Positions 15,805 through 23,507 of a stretch of DNA of 57,977 nucleotides are shown piece by piece. The DNA is from Pseudomonadota bacterium (GTDB lineage Bacteria > Pseudomonadota > Gammaproteobacteria > Burkholderiales > Rhodocyclaceae), in the NCBI GenBank assembly GCA_018240585.1, contig JAFEFM010000484.1, forward strand, positions 1 to 57,977, in the 5' to 3' direction. The notes below the pieces were generated by a model, which saw nothing but the letters and a program-made list of their open reading frames with translations, did no database searches and was not told the origin of the DNA. The translations under genes and the position numbers were made by a program. The stretch's first letter is position 1, and each line of letters starts with the position of its first letter.

Positions 15805-18300
15805 TCAGCGGGCGCGCTGCAGGCGCATCGCGTTGAGCACCACCAGCAATGAACTCGCGGCCATGCCGATGCCCGCCATCCAAGGCGTCACCAGGCCCGC
15901 CATGGCAAGCGGTACGGAGATGATGTTGTAGGCGAACGACCACCACAGGTTCTGGCGAATGATGCGCAGCGTCATTCGCGCCAGCCGGATCCCCCGCCCG
16001 AGACTGCCGAGGTTCTCGTTGAGCAGCACGATGTCGGCCTGATTGCGGGCCAGGTCGGTGCCGCCGCCCATGGCGATGGACACGTGGGCCTGGGCCAGCA
16101 CCGGCGCATCATTGACGCCGTCGCCTACCATCGCCACCACGGCTGCGGCGTCGTGCTGCAGATCGACGATGCGCGCCTGCTTGCCCTGCGGAGTGAGCCC
16201 TCCGTGCGCATCTCCGATCCCCAGCTCCGCCGCCACGGCATTCACCACGACGGGCGTATCGCCGGACAGCACGCTCGCGCGGATGCCGTCGGCCTTGAGC
16301 CCGGCGACGAAGGATTCGGCCTCGGCCCGCGGCAGGTCGGCCAGGCGGAACAACGCCAGCCAGCCCTCGCGCGAGCCCAGCGCCACCACCGTCCCGCCGC
16401 CCTGCTCGAAGCGCTCCAGAGACTCTGGCAGGGCCAGGCCCGCAGCGGCGGCGACGAAGCCGGGGCGGCCGATCCAGACGCTGCGTCCGTCGATCTCGCC
16501 TTCCATGCCCTGCCCCGTCTCTGCCCTCACGTCATGCACCAGGGGCAAGGCGCGCTCCCCTGCCGCTTCTCGCAGGCCCGCCGCCACCGGGTGCTCGGAG
16601 CCCTGCTCGATGGCAGCTGCCAGGGCAAGCACCTCGTCGGCCGACTGGCCGCCGAGCGGACTGGCTTCCTCCAGCTTCATGCGGCCATAGGTCAGGGTGC
16701 CGGTCTTGTCGAGCACCATGTGGTTGGTCCGCGCGAGCGTCTCGATCGCATGCCCCCGCGTCACCAGCACCCCCATGCGCGCCAGCGCGTCGGTCGCCAC
16801 CGTCAACGCCGTGGGCGTCGCCAGCGACAGCGCACAGGGGCAGGCAACGACAAGGACCGACACGAACACCCACAGCGCACGCTGAGGATCGATGAAATAC
16901 CACGCCACGCCAGTCACGCCCGCCAGCGCCAGCAAGGCAATGATGAAGAACACCGCGACCCGGTCGGCGAGCGTTGCAACCCGCGGCTTGTCGGTTGCGG
17001 CACGCTCCATCAGGCGGCGGATCGCGGCGAGCCGCGTCGCATCACCAACCTGTTCGACGCGGAAGACGAGCGGGCTCGACACGTTGATGCTGCCACCGGT
17101 CAGGATCGCGCCGACGTCCTTGGGCACTGGCCGGCTCTCGCCGGTGAGCAGCGCCTCGTTCACCTCGCCGCTGCCGGAAATCACCACGCCGTCGGCTGCC
17201 ACCGTCTCGCCCGGCCGCACCCGCAGCACGTCACCCGGCAGCAATTGCGACACCGGCACACGCTCGGCCTCGGGCGCCGGCCAGGCCGTCAGTCGCTCGG
17301 CGAAGGACGGCAGCACCTTGCCCAGTTCCTCGACTCCGCGCACCGCCTTCTGGCGCGCAATCATTTCGAGATAGCGGCCACCCAACAGGAAGAAGACGAA
17401 CATCGTGACCGAATCGAAATACACCTCCGGTCCATCGGTGAGCGTAGCCCACAGGCTGGCGAGGAAGGCGCTGCCGACCCCGAGCGCCACCGGCACATCC
17501 ATGCCGAGCCGGCGCAGCTTCACGTCGCGCCAGGCACGCTGGAAGAAAGGCGCGGCGGAATAGAGCACCACCGGCAGCGTCAACAGCAGGCTCGCCCAAC
17601 GCAGCAGCAGCTCGATATCCCAGGTCATGTCGCCCTCGCGCGCGACGTATACCGGGAAGGCGTACATCATCACCTGCATCATGCCGAAGCCGGCGACGAA
17701 CACCCGCCACAGCATCGAGCGCCGTTCCTTGTGCGCGATCTGCTCCGAACGCTCGGCATCGTAAGGGTAGGCCCGGTAGCCGATCGCCTGCACCGCAGCC
17801 AGGATGCCGGACAGATTGATGCGGCGCTCGTCCCAGCGCACGCGCGCGCGGCGCGTGGCGTAGTTGATGTGGATCGCCGACACGCCGGGCTGGCGCGCCA
17901 CATGCTGCTCGTTGAGCCACACGCACGCTGCGCAGGTGATCCCCTCCAGGATCAGCGACGCCTCGCGTTCGTGCTCGCCCACCGGGCGCACGAAAGTCTT
18001 CTGGAAATCAGGGTGATCGAACAAGCCGAGCTCCTGCAACTCGGCAGGCAGCGCCTCGCGCCGCGTCTCGGGCATCGCGTCGCGATGGCGGTAGTAGTCG
18101 ATCAGGCCGCTGTCGACGATGGATTGCGCCACGGCCTCACAGCCCACGCAGCACATGCGGCGGTCGCGGCCGTCGATGCGGACGTAGTGACGACTGTCCG
18201 GCGGGATGGGGAGCCCGCAGTGGTAGCAGTCGGCGTCCGCCGCGGTGTTGTCGAGGACGGGTGCGGCGGCTTCAGCAGGCGGCAGTTCGGCTGGGTTCAT
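15805..18300 (-). CDS. ccoI: Copper-transporting P1B ATPase for cbb3 assembly (CcoI/FixI)
   Basis: The 831-residue protein has an N-terminal Cys-rich zinc-finger-like segment (Cys25, 28, 50, 51, 54), an HMA domain with CAAC at 123-126, eight expected membrane helices, the membrane CPC motif (VVACPCALSLATPTAL), DKTGTLT and GDGVNDAP. CcoI exports Cu(I) to the periplasm for the CuB centre of CcoN and is functionally distinct from CopA. The ATG at 18300 lacks an obvious Shine-Dalgarno; a TTG codon precedes it directly. A perfect 14-bp hairpin lies 17 nt upstream. Confidence 0.95.
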   Translation of the reverse strand: MNPAELPPAEAAAPVLDNTAADADCYHCGLPIPPDSRHYVRIDGRDRRMCCVGCEAVAQSIVDSGLIDYYRHRDAMPETRREALPAELQELGLFDHPDFQKTFVRPVGEHEREASLILEGITCAACVWLNEQHVARQPGVSAIHINYATRRARVRWDERRINLSGILAAVQAIGYRAYPYDAERSEQIAHKERRSMLWRVFVAGFGMMQVMMYAFPVYVAREGDMTWDIELLLRWASLLLTLPVVLYSAAPFFQRAWRDVKLRRLGMDVPVALGVGSAFLASLWATLTDGPEVYFDSVTMFVFFLLGGRYLEMIARQKAVRGVEELGKVLPSFAERLTAWPAPEAERVPVSQLLPGDVLRVRPGETVAADGVVISGSGEVNEALLTGESRPVPKDVGAILTGGSINVSSPLVFRVEQVGDATRLAAIRRLMERAATDKPRVATLADRVAVFFIIALLALAGVTGVAWYFIDPQRALWVFVSVLVVACPCALSLATPTALTVATDALARMGVLVTRGHAIETLARTNHMVLDKTGTLTYGRMKLEEASPLGGQSADEVLALAAAIEQGSEHPVAAGLREAAGERALPLVHDVRAETGQGMEGEIDGRSVWIGRPGFVAAAAGLALPESLERFEQGGGTVVALGSREGWLALFRLADLPRAEAESFVAGLKADGIRASVLSGDTPVVVNAVAAELGIGDAHGGLTPQGKQARIVDLQHDAAAVVAMVGDGVNDAPVLAQAHVSIAMGGGTDLARNQADIVLLNENLGSLGRGIRLARMTLRIIRQNLWWSFAYNIISVPLAMAGLVTPWMAGIGMAASSLLVVLNAMRLQRAR

Positions 18301-18316
18301 CAAGGACGACAGGAAG

Positions 18317-18347
18317 CCGCCCCGGATGGCGGGGCCATCCGGGGCGG
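18317..18347 (-). terminator. Perfect 14-bp hairpin just upstream of ccoI
   Basis: CCGCCCCGGATGGC and GCCATCCGGGGCGG pair perfectly around a 3-nt loop. It ends 17 nt before the ccoI start. No T tract follows on the minus strand, so it may be an RNA structure in the ccoI leader rather than a terminator. Confidence 0.5.
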
Positions 18348-18416
18348 TCGGAACGGACGCAACCTTTTAGCACATTTCCGGCACACCGGCTATTGCACTG
18401 CAGCACGCGTCGCGAC

Positions 18417-18461
18417 GGGCCTGCACGAGCGGACGCCGACGCCGGCCGCTCGTGCAGGCCC
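18417..18461 (-). terminator. 16-bp hairpin after the SDR gene
   Basis: GGGCCTGCACGAGCGG and CCGCTCGTGCAGGCCC pair perfectly around a 13-nt loop, starting 8 nt after the SDR stop. There is no T tract, so Rho-independent termination is only plausible. Confidence 0.5.
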
Positions 18462-18468
18462 AAAGGTG

Positions 18469-19236
18469 CTACTTGGCGGCCATGCGGATCGCGCCGTCGA
18501 GGCGGATCACTTCGCCATTGAGATAGCCGTTCTCGAGGATGTGGCGCACCAGCGCGGCGAACTCCGCCGGCTTGCCCATGCGCGACGGGAAAGGCACCGT
18601 CTTGCCGAGCGAGTCTTGCACGTCCTGCGGCATGCCCATCAGCATCGGCGTTTCCATGATGCCGGGGGCAATGGTCATCACGCGAACGCCGAAGCGCGCG
18701 AGCTCACGCGCCACCGGCAGCGTCAGGCCGACCACGCCCGCCTTGGAGGCGGCGTAACCTGCCTGCCCCACCTGGCCGTCGAACGCGGCGATCGAAGCGG
18801 TATTGACGATCACACCGCGCTCGCCGTCGGCGTTGGGCGCCGCCTTGCTCATCACGTCGGCGGCCAGTCGCAGCATGTTGAAGGTGCCGATCAGGTTGAT
18901 GCCGACGGTGCGCGCGAAGGAGTCCAGACGGTGCGGCGCATCGCGACCGACCACCTTCTCCGCCGGGGCGACGCCGGCGCAACTCACCAAGCCGTTCAGC
19001 CCGCCGAAGCGCGACACCGCGGTGTCGATCGCCGCCTTCGCGCTCGCCTCGTCGGTGACGTCGGTGGCCACGAACACCGCCGCCTTGCCCAGCTCAGCCG
19101 CCATGGCCTCGCCGGCCTCCCGATTCACGTCGGCCAGCACGACGCTGCCACCACCTTCCACCAGCATGCGGGCCGTCGCCGCGCCCAGCCCGGATCCGCC
19201 ACCGGTCACCACGAAAACGCCGTTTTCAATCTTCAT
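18469..19236 (-). CDS. Short-chain dehydrogenase, 3-hydroxyacyl-CoA dehydrogenase (HSD10) type
   Basis: The 255-residue Rossmann-fold SDR has the NAD site TGGGSGLG near residues 11-18, the [10 protein letters not shown] serine region, and the catalytic YAASK. The whole matches the type 2 3-hydroxyacyl-CoA dehydrogenase group, which oxidises 3-hydroxyacyl-CoA or 2-methyl-3-hydroxybutyryl-CoA (isoleucine and fatty acid breakdown). The ATG at 19236 was chosen for its Shine-Dalgarno (GGAGAG) and canonical length. It follows the MFS gene but has its own promoter overlapped by a palindrome. Confidence 0.88.
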   Translation of the reverse strand: MKIENGVFVVTGGGSGLGAATARMLVEGGGSVVLADVNREAGEAMAAELGKAAVFVATDVTDEASAKAAIDTAVSRFGGLNGLVSCAGVAPAEKVVGRDAPHRLDSFARTVGINLIGTFNMLRLAADVMSKAAPNADGERGVIVNTASIAAFDGQVGQAGYAASKAGVVGLTLPVARELARFGVRVMTIAPGIMETPMLMGMPQDVQDSLGKTVPFPSRMGKPAEFAALVRHILENGYLNGEVIRLDGAIRMAAK

Positions 19237-19288
19237 CGCAAGACTCTCCTCTCTCCCGTCCGCCCCACGCGGCGAACGCCAAGGCGCG

Positions 19289-19318
19289 AACATATTTCTC
19301 GTTGACGTAAACGTCAAC
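19289..19318 (-). promoter_or_regulatory. SDR promoter with palindromic operator
   Basis: On the minus strand, -35 TTGACG (19312-19317) and -10 TATGTT (19289-19294) are spaced by 17 bp. The palindrome GTTGACGT-AA-ACGTCAAC (19301-19318, perfect 8-bp arms) covers the -35 and half the spacer, a repressor position. From memory it resembles LiuR (MerR family) boxes of branched-chain amino acid breakdown genes. Confidence 0.7.
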
Positions 19319-19320
19319 AT

Positions 19321-20589
19321 TCAATGAATGCCGTCGCCACTTCCATGGAACGACCGTAGTCGCGGCACCAGACTCAAACTCCACAAGAAGAACCCGGCGA
19401 GCAGCACACCCTCGACCAGCACCGCGGCCTGTACGCCAATGCGCGCCGCCAGCAACCCTGCCAGCAGGCCGCCGATCGCATCCAGCCCGAAGCGCGTCGA
19501 ACTGAAGAAGGACACCACGCGCCCGCGCAGGTGATCGGGCGCCGCGGCCTGCAGCAACATGTTGACGCCGACATTGCACACCGAAATGCCGAAACCCACC
19601 CCACCCATCGCGGCCAGCGCCAGCGGCAGATAGCGGTTGTAGGAGAAGACGAGCAGCGCGAGCGCGCTCAGCCCCGCGCCACCGACCACCACCCGCACCA
19701 GGCTCTTCAGGCGCTTGCGCGTGGCGAGGAAGATCGTGCCGAGAAAGGCGCCCGCCCCCGCCGCGCCCCAAAGCCATCCAAGCATGCGCGCATCACCCAC
19801 GAAGACCTCCCTGGCGAACACCGGCAGCAGCACGGCGTAGCTCGATGCAGTGATGTTCACCACCGCGAGGATCGTGATCTGCATCCGCGCCGGATATTCC
19901 GACCACACATAGCGCAGCCCTTCGCGGAACACCTCGCCGATCGACCCCGCCGCACGAGGTGGCGGCACCACGCGGATGCGCGCCACGCCCACGGCCAGGG
20001 CGGCAAACGACAACGCATTGATGGCGAAACATGCCGCCTCCGACGTCAGCCCCAGCAACAGGCCTGCGAGCGGCGGCCCGATGAAGCGCCCGGAGTTGAA
20101 CAGCATCGCATTGAGCGCCAGCGCGTTGGGCAGGTCCTCGCGCCGACCGACGAAGGCGCCGATCTGCGACTGGCGCAGCGGCGTATCGAAGGCATTGAGC
20201 ACGCCGAGCACAACCGACATGGCGATGATGAGCCGCGGACCGATGGCATCGAACGCAGTCAGCAGCGCCAGGCTGCCAGCCTGCATGGCCAGCAGGCCCT
20301 GCACCAGGATCAGCAGGCGGCGCTTGTCGTGGCGGTCGATCCACGCTCCGGCCAGCGGCCCGATGAACAGGATGGGCAGCAACGCAGCGAAAGTGGTGAA
20401 ACCGAGCAGCGCCACCGAGCCGGTCAGGCGGTACACGAGCCAGGACAGCGCCACCTGCTGCACCCACGAGCCCAGCACCGACACGCCCTGCCCGATGAAA
20501 TAGAAACGGAAGTTGCGATGCGCCAGGGCGCGGATCGGCGCCGGCCAGGGGCGCGCTACACCCTGCCCCGTCGCATCCCCGGACGTCAC
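19321..20589 (-). CDS. MFS transporter, EntS-like (MFS_3)
   Basis: The 422-residue protein has about 11-12 membrane helices. It has the MFS_3/EntS-type layout with GSWVQQVALSWLVYRLTGS in helix 1 and the loop motif GPLAGAWIDRHDKRRLL. Such proteins export siderophores, drugs or metabolites; the substrate here is unknown. The GTG at 20589 has GGGGAG 7 nt upstream; a GTG two codons earlier is the alternative. It lies upstream of the SDR gene on the same strand, but the SDR has its own promoter. Confidence 0.82.
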   Translation of the reverse strand: MTSGDATGQGVARPWPAPIRALAHRNFRFYFIGQGVSVLGSWVQQVALSWLVYRLTGSVALLGFTTFAALLPILFIGPLAGAWIDRHDKRRLLILVQGLLAMQAGSLALLTAFDAIGPRLIIAMSVVLGVLNAFDTPLRQSQIGAFVGRREDLPNALALNAMLFNSGRFIGPPLAGLLLGLTSEAACFAINALSFAALAVGVARIRVVPPPRAAGSIGEVFREGLRYVWSEYPARMQITILAVVNITASSYAVLLPVFAREVFVGDARMLGWLWGAAGAGAFLGTIFLATRKRLKSLVRVVVGGAGLSALALLVFSYNRYLPLALAAMGGVGFGISVCNVGVNMLLQAAAPDHLRGRVVSFFSSTRFGLDAIGGLLAGLLAARIGVQAAVLVEGVLLAGFFLWSLSLVPRLRSFHGSGDGIH

Positions 20590-20626
20590 GTGCACGCTCC
20601 CCGGCTTTGCGTGGCTGTCCTGCGCT

Positions 20627-21160
20627 TCAGCACGCTGCCGAATCGTCGTTCAGGTTCAGATCGACCATCAATTCGTTGGCGAGCGCCTCGAGATCTCCGC
20701 GCAGCGCATCCAGCGACACGCTCGCCGGCACATCGAGCACGGCTGTCGCGCGGAACAAGGGCTCGCTCGACATCGGCGCGCTTTCGCAGGCCGTCTCGAG
20801 CTCCTCGATGCTGACGCCGTGGCGCGCAAGCACCGCCGAGATGTCGCGCACGATGCCGGGGCGGTCGTGGCCGACGAGCTCCAGCCGCGTGATCCGCCGT
20901 GTCGCAGCAGTGCCCGCGACGGCACCACGTTCGATGATCAGGTGCAGTCCCTCGGTCTCGAGCTCGCGAAGCGCGGCCTCGAGCCGTCCGGCGTCGCGCT
21001 CCTCCACCTCGAGGCGTACAACCCCGGCGAACTGCCCGGCCAACTGCGCCAGCCGGCTCTCCAGCCAGTTCGCACCGACGGCGGTCGCACGCGCGGCGAC
21101 TGCACTGACCAGCCCCGGCCGGTCGCGGCCGATCAGGGTGAGCACGAAGGATGTCTTCAT
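20627..21160 (-). CDS. Tandem ACT-domain protein, GcvR-like
   Basis: The 177-residue cytoplasmic protein has two ACT domains (about 3-75 and 88-165), each opening with the DRPG motif (IGRDRPGLV, VGHDRPGIV) that binds small ligands such as glycine. It is homologous to GcvR, the antagonist of GcvA. No gcv operon is in the window, but a GcvA-like LysR is encoded at 47265-48293. AAAGGA precedes the ATG by 8 nt. The regulatory partner is unknown. Confidence 0.82.
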   Translation of the reverse strand: MKTSFVLTLIGRDRPGLVSAVAARATAVGANWLESRLAQLAGQFAGVVRLEVEERDAGRLEAALRELETEGLHLIIERGAVAGTAATRRITRLELVGHDRPGIVRDISAVLARHGVSIEELETACESAPMSSEPLFRATAVLDVPASVSLDALRGDLEALANELMVDLNLNDDSAAC

Positions 21161-21337
21161 GAGGGATTCCTTTGCAGTGGCGAGCGGATTTTCGATCGTA
21201 CCGCGAACCACGGCGCCCGGCCATTCACGCCGTGACCGGCAAACCCTCTGCGGCCAGCCACGCCACTGCCGATCGGCCGCATCGACCCCGTCGCGCTAAT
21301 TGGCAGCTCCTCGAGGCCAGGCCGGAAAGGCGCAGCC

Positions 21338-21382
21338 AAAAGCACGAAAGCCCGACCTTGCGGATCGGGCTTTCGTGCTTTT
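21338..21382 (-). terminator. Terminator of the tRNA operon
   Basis: AAAAGCACGAAAGCCCGA (21338-21355) and its exact complement at 21365-21382 form an 18-bp stem with a 9-nt loop. On the minus strand the stem ends in CTTTT just after the fMet tRNA. Confidence 0.88.
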
Positions 21383-21383
21383 G

Positions 21384-21460
<77 letters not shown>

Positions 21461-21469
21461 TCGGAGTTC

Positions 21470-21545
<76 letters not shown>

Positions 21546-21556
21546 AAGGGACGCGC

Positions 21557-21585
21557 ACTATACCCGAGCTTGAAATCCATTTCAA
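21557..21585 (-). promoter_or_regulatory. Promoter of the tRNA-Thr/tRNA-fMet operon
   Basis: On the minus strand, -35 TTGAAA (21580-21585), 17-bp spacer and -10 TATAGT (21557-21562) are followed by a GC-rich discriminator (GCGCG), as expected for stringently controlled stable-RNA promoters. The start would be about 5 nt before the tRNA. Confidence 0.88.
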
Positions 21586-21615
21586 CACCGCTCGCATGTC
21601 CGAGCGGGCGCCAGA

Positions 21616-22515
21616 TCAGGAGGCGCGCCAATATTCGGGTTCGCCGTAGCGATTGCGCAGGAAATCGATGAACAGGCGCACCCGCAGCGCGAGGTTGCGG
21701 CGCTGCGGATAGACGGCGTGGATGCCGTTGGGCGGTGCGGCAAAATCGTCCAGAACCGACTTCAGGCGGCCGGCGCGCAGATCGCCCTCCACTTCCCACA
21801 GCGATCGCCATGCCAGCCCATGTCCGGCCAGCGCCCATTCATGCAGCACCGCGCCATCATTGCACTCGAAACGCCCGCCCACCTTCACCGTCACCATTTC
21901 GCCCGCCGCATCGCGAAACTGCCAGCCCCGCTGCTGGCCCAGCGACAGGCAGACGTGCCCGGCGAGTTCGGCCGGCGTGATCGGCCCGCCGTGGCGCGCC
22001 AGATAATCCGGACTGGCGACCACCACGCGGCGGTTCTCCGCCAGGCGCACCGACACCAGGCTGGAGTCGCCCAGCTCGCCGATGCGGATCGCGCAGTCGA
22101 TGCCTTCATTCACGAGATCCACCAGGCGGTCGCTCAGGTCCAGCGTGCAACTGACCTCGGGATGGGCGTCGAGGAACTCCCTCACCAGCGGCGCGACATG
22201 GCGTCGCCCGAAACCCGCCGGTGCGGAGATGCGCAGGTGCCCGCTGGCCTTCACGCTTCCCAGGCTGACCGCCGCCTCGGCGTTCGACAGTTCGGTCAGG
22301 ATGCGCTGGCAGTCCTCGAAGAACGCGCTGCCCTCGAAGGTGAGGGTCACGCTGCGCGTGGTGCGCAGCAGCAACCGCACCCCGAGCCGCTGCTCGAGCG
22401 CGTCCAGCCGGCGCCCGATCACCGCCGGCGTGACTCCTTCCGCGCGCGCGGCCGCGGACAGGCTGCCGCGAATAGCGACAGCAACGAAGGTTTCGATCTG
22501 CTTGAGCTGATCCAT
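21616..22515 (-). CDS. LysR-family transcriptional regulator
   Basis: The 299-residue LTTR has an N-terminal winged HTH (1-60, MDQLKQIETFVAVAIRGSLSAAA) and a periplasmic-binding-like effector domain (about 90-295). The ATG at 22515 opens the canonical LTTR start. It is divergent from the TSUP-aceB unit with 145 bp between them, so it is the best local candidate to control malate synthase and the permease. The effector is unknown. Confidence 0.9.
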   Translation of the reverse strand: MDQLKQIETFVAVAIRGSLSAAARAEGVTPAVIGRRLDALEQRLGVRLLLRTTRSVTLTFEGSAFFEDCQRILTELSNAEAAVSLGSVKASGHLRISAPAGFGRRHVAPLVREFLDAHPEVSCTLDLSDRLVDLVNEGIDCAIRIGELGDSSLVSVRLAENRRVVVASPDYLARHGGPITPAELAGHVCLSLGQQRGWQFRDAAGEMVTVKVGGRFECNDGAVLHEWALAGHGLAWRSLWEVEGDLRAGRLKSVLDDFAAPPNGIHAVYPQRRNLALRVRLFIDFLRNRYGEPEYWRAS

Positions 22516-22539
22516 CTTTGACAAAAAGTAAAAGCCGAA

Positions 22540-22573
22540 TTGATCATACCTGATCTGTTGTTTTATATAAGAC
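22540..22573 (+). promoter_or_regulatory. Promoter of the TSUP-aceB unit with TATATAAGAC motif
   Basis: -35 TTGATC (22540-22545), 17-bp spacer and -10 TTATAT (22563-22568) make a good sigma70 promoter. The overlapping TATATAAGAC (22564-22573) is half of the 18-bp palindrome found in the aceA leader at 42875-42892. Confidence 0.55.
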
Positions 22574-22660
22574 TCGCATAGACTGCAGCGCAGCAGGACC
22601 ACGCCAAGCCCCTCGCCCCGCCCTTCCAGACACGCCCCGCGAACACCCGACAAGCAACCC

Positions 22661-23443
22661 ATGGCCGGCATGGATTTCACCCAGATCGCACTCATCGGCG
22701 TCGCCGCCTTCGCGGCGGGCGCAGTGAACTCGGTCGCCGGCGGCGGCACCTTCTTTTCATTCCCGGCCCTGCTGGCGGTGGGTGTGCCGCCGGTGGTGGC
22801 CAACGCCAGCAACTCGGTGTCGCTGTGGCCCGGCAGCCTGGCCGGGGCCTGGGCCTTCCGCCAGGAGCTGGCGCGCTTCCGGCGCAGCCTGCCGATGCTG
22901 TCGGCGGTCGCGTTCGTCGGCGGAATCGCAGGGGGGCTGCTGTTGCTGGCCACGTCCAACGCGGCGTTCGCCAGGCTCATCCCGTGGCTGCTGCTGGTGG
23001 CGACGGTGCTGTTCGCCTTCAGCAGCCAGATTTCGACGCTTGTCCGCAAGCTCAGGCCTGTGCCTGCACATGCAGACGAGCGCCACATCGGCCCCGGCGG
23101 ATTCGTGTTCCAGCTCGTCGTGTCGATCTACGGCGGCTTCTTCGGCGCCGGCATGGGCATCCTGATGATCGCCGCGCTGGCCATACAGGGTTTCAAGGAC
23201 GTGCATGAAATCAACGCCTTGAAAAACTGGCTGTCGGCGGTAATCTACAGTGTTGCCGTCGGCACGTTCGTCATTGCCAATGCGGTGTCGTGGCCTCACA
23301 CCCTGGTGATGCTCGCCACCGCGACGCTGGGGGGCTATGTGGGCGCCGCGCTGGCACGGCGCATTCCGGCCGCCTGGCTGCGACGCTTCATCATCGCCGT
23401 CGGCGGCCTGCTCACGGCACATTACTTCCTGAAGACTCCATGA
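22661..23443 (+). CDS. TSUP-family permease (TauE/SafE)
   Basis: The 260-residue protein has about seven to eight membrane helices and two TSUP repeats, with the N-terminal GAVNSVAGGGTFFSFPALL and the internal SIYGGFFGAGMGILMIAAL signatures. The family moves sulfoacetate, sulfite or organic anions across the inner membrane. It is 64 nt upstream of aceB on the same strand, so a C2-acid substrate such as glyoxylate or a related anion is possible but unproven. Confidence 0.85.
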   Translation: MAGMDFTQIALIGVAAFAAGAVNSVAGGGTFFSFPALLAVGVPPVVANASNSVSLWPGSLAGAWAFRQELARFRRSLPMLSAVAFVGGIAGGLLLLATSNAAFARLIPWLLLVATVLFAFSSQISTLVRKLRPVPAHADERHIGPGGFVFQLVVSIYGGFFGAGMGILMIAALAIQGFKDVHEINALKNWLSAVIYSVAVGTFVIANAVSWPHTLVMLATATLGGYVGAALARRIPAAWLRRFIIAVGGLLTAHYFLKTP

Positions 23444-23507
23444 ACCGCGTCATCGGCTGACCCTCCCTTCACCAGACATCACCCACCCGCAAGCACAAGG
23501 ACTTCCC

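Noticed and set aside
18417-18461. The hairpin pair around 18.3-18.5 kb as mobile-element or REP-type repeats
   Set aside because: The two hairpins are unrelated in sequence, occur once each in the window, and sit at operon borders.
16084-19305. A 1073-codon open frame on the plus strand
   Set aside because: It is antisense to ccoI and the SDR gene, has no recognisable domain and is Arg/His-rich, as expected from the third-codon GC of the true genes.
19301-19318. GTTGACGTAAACGTCAAC as an FNR box
   Set aside because: The TTGAC and GTCAA halves are separated by six bases, not four; it fits a repressor operator over the -35 better.
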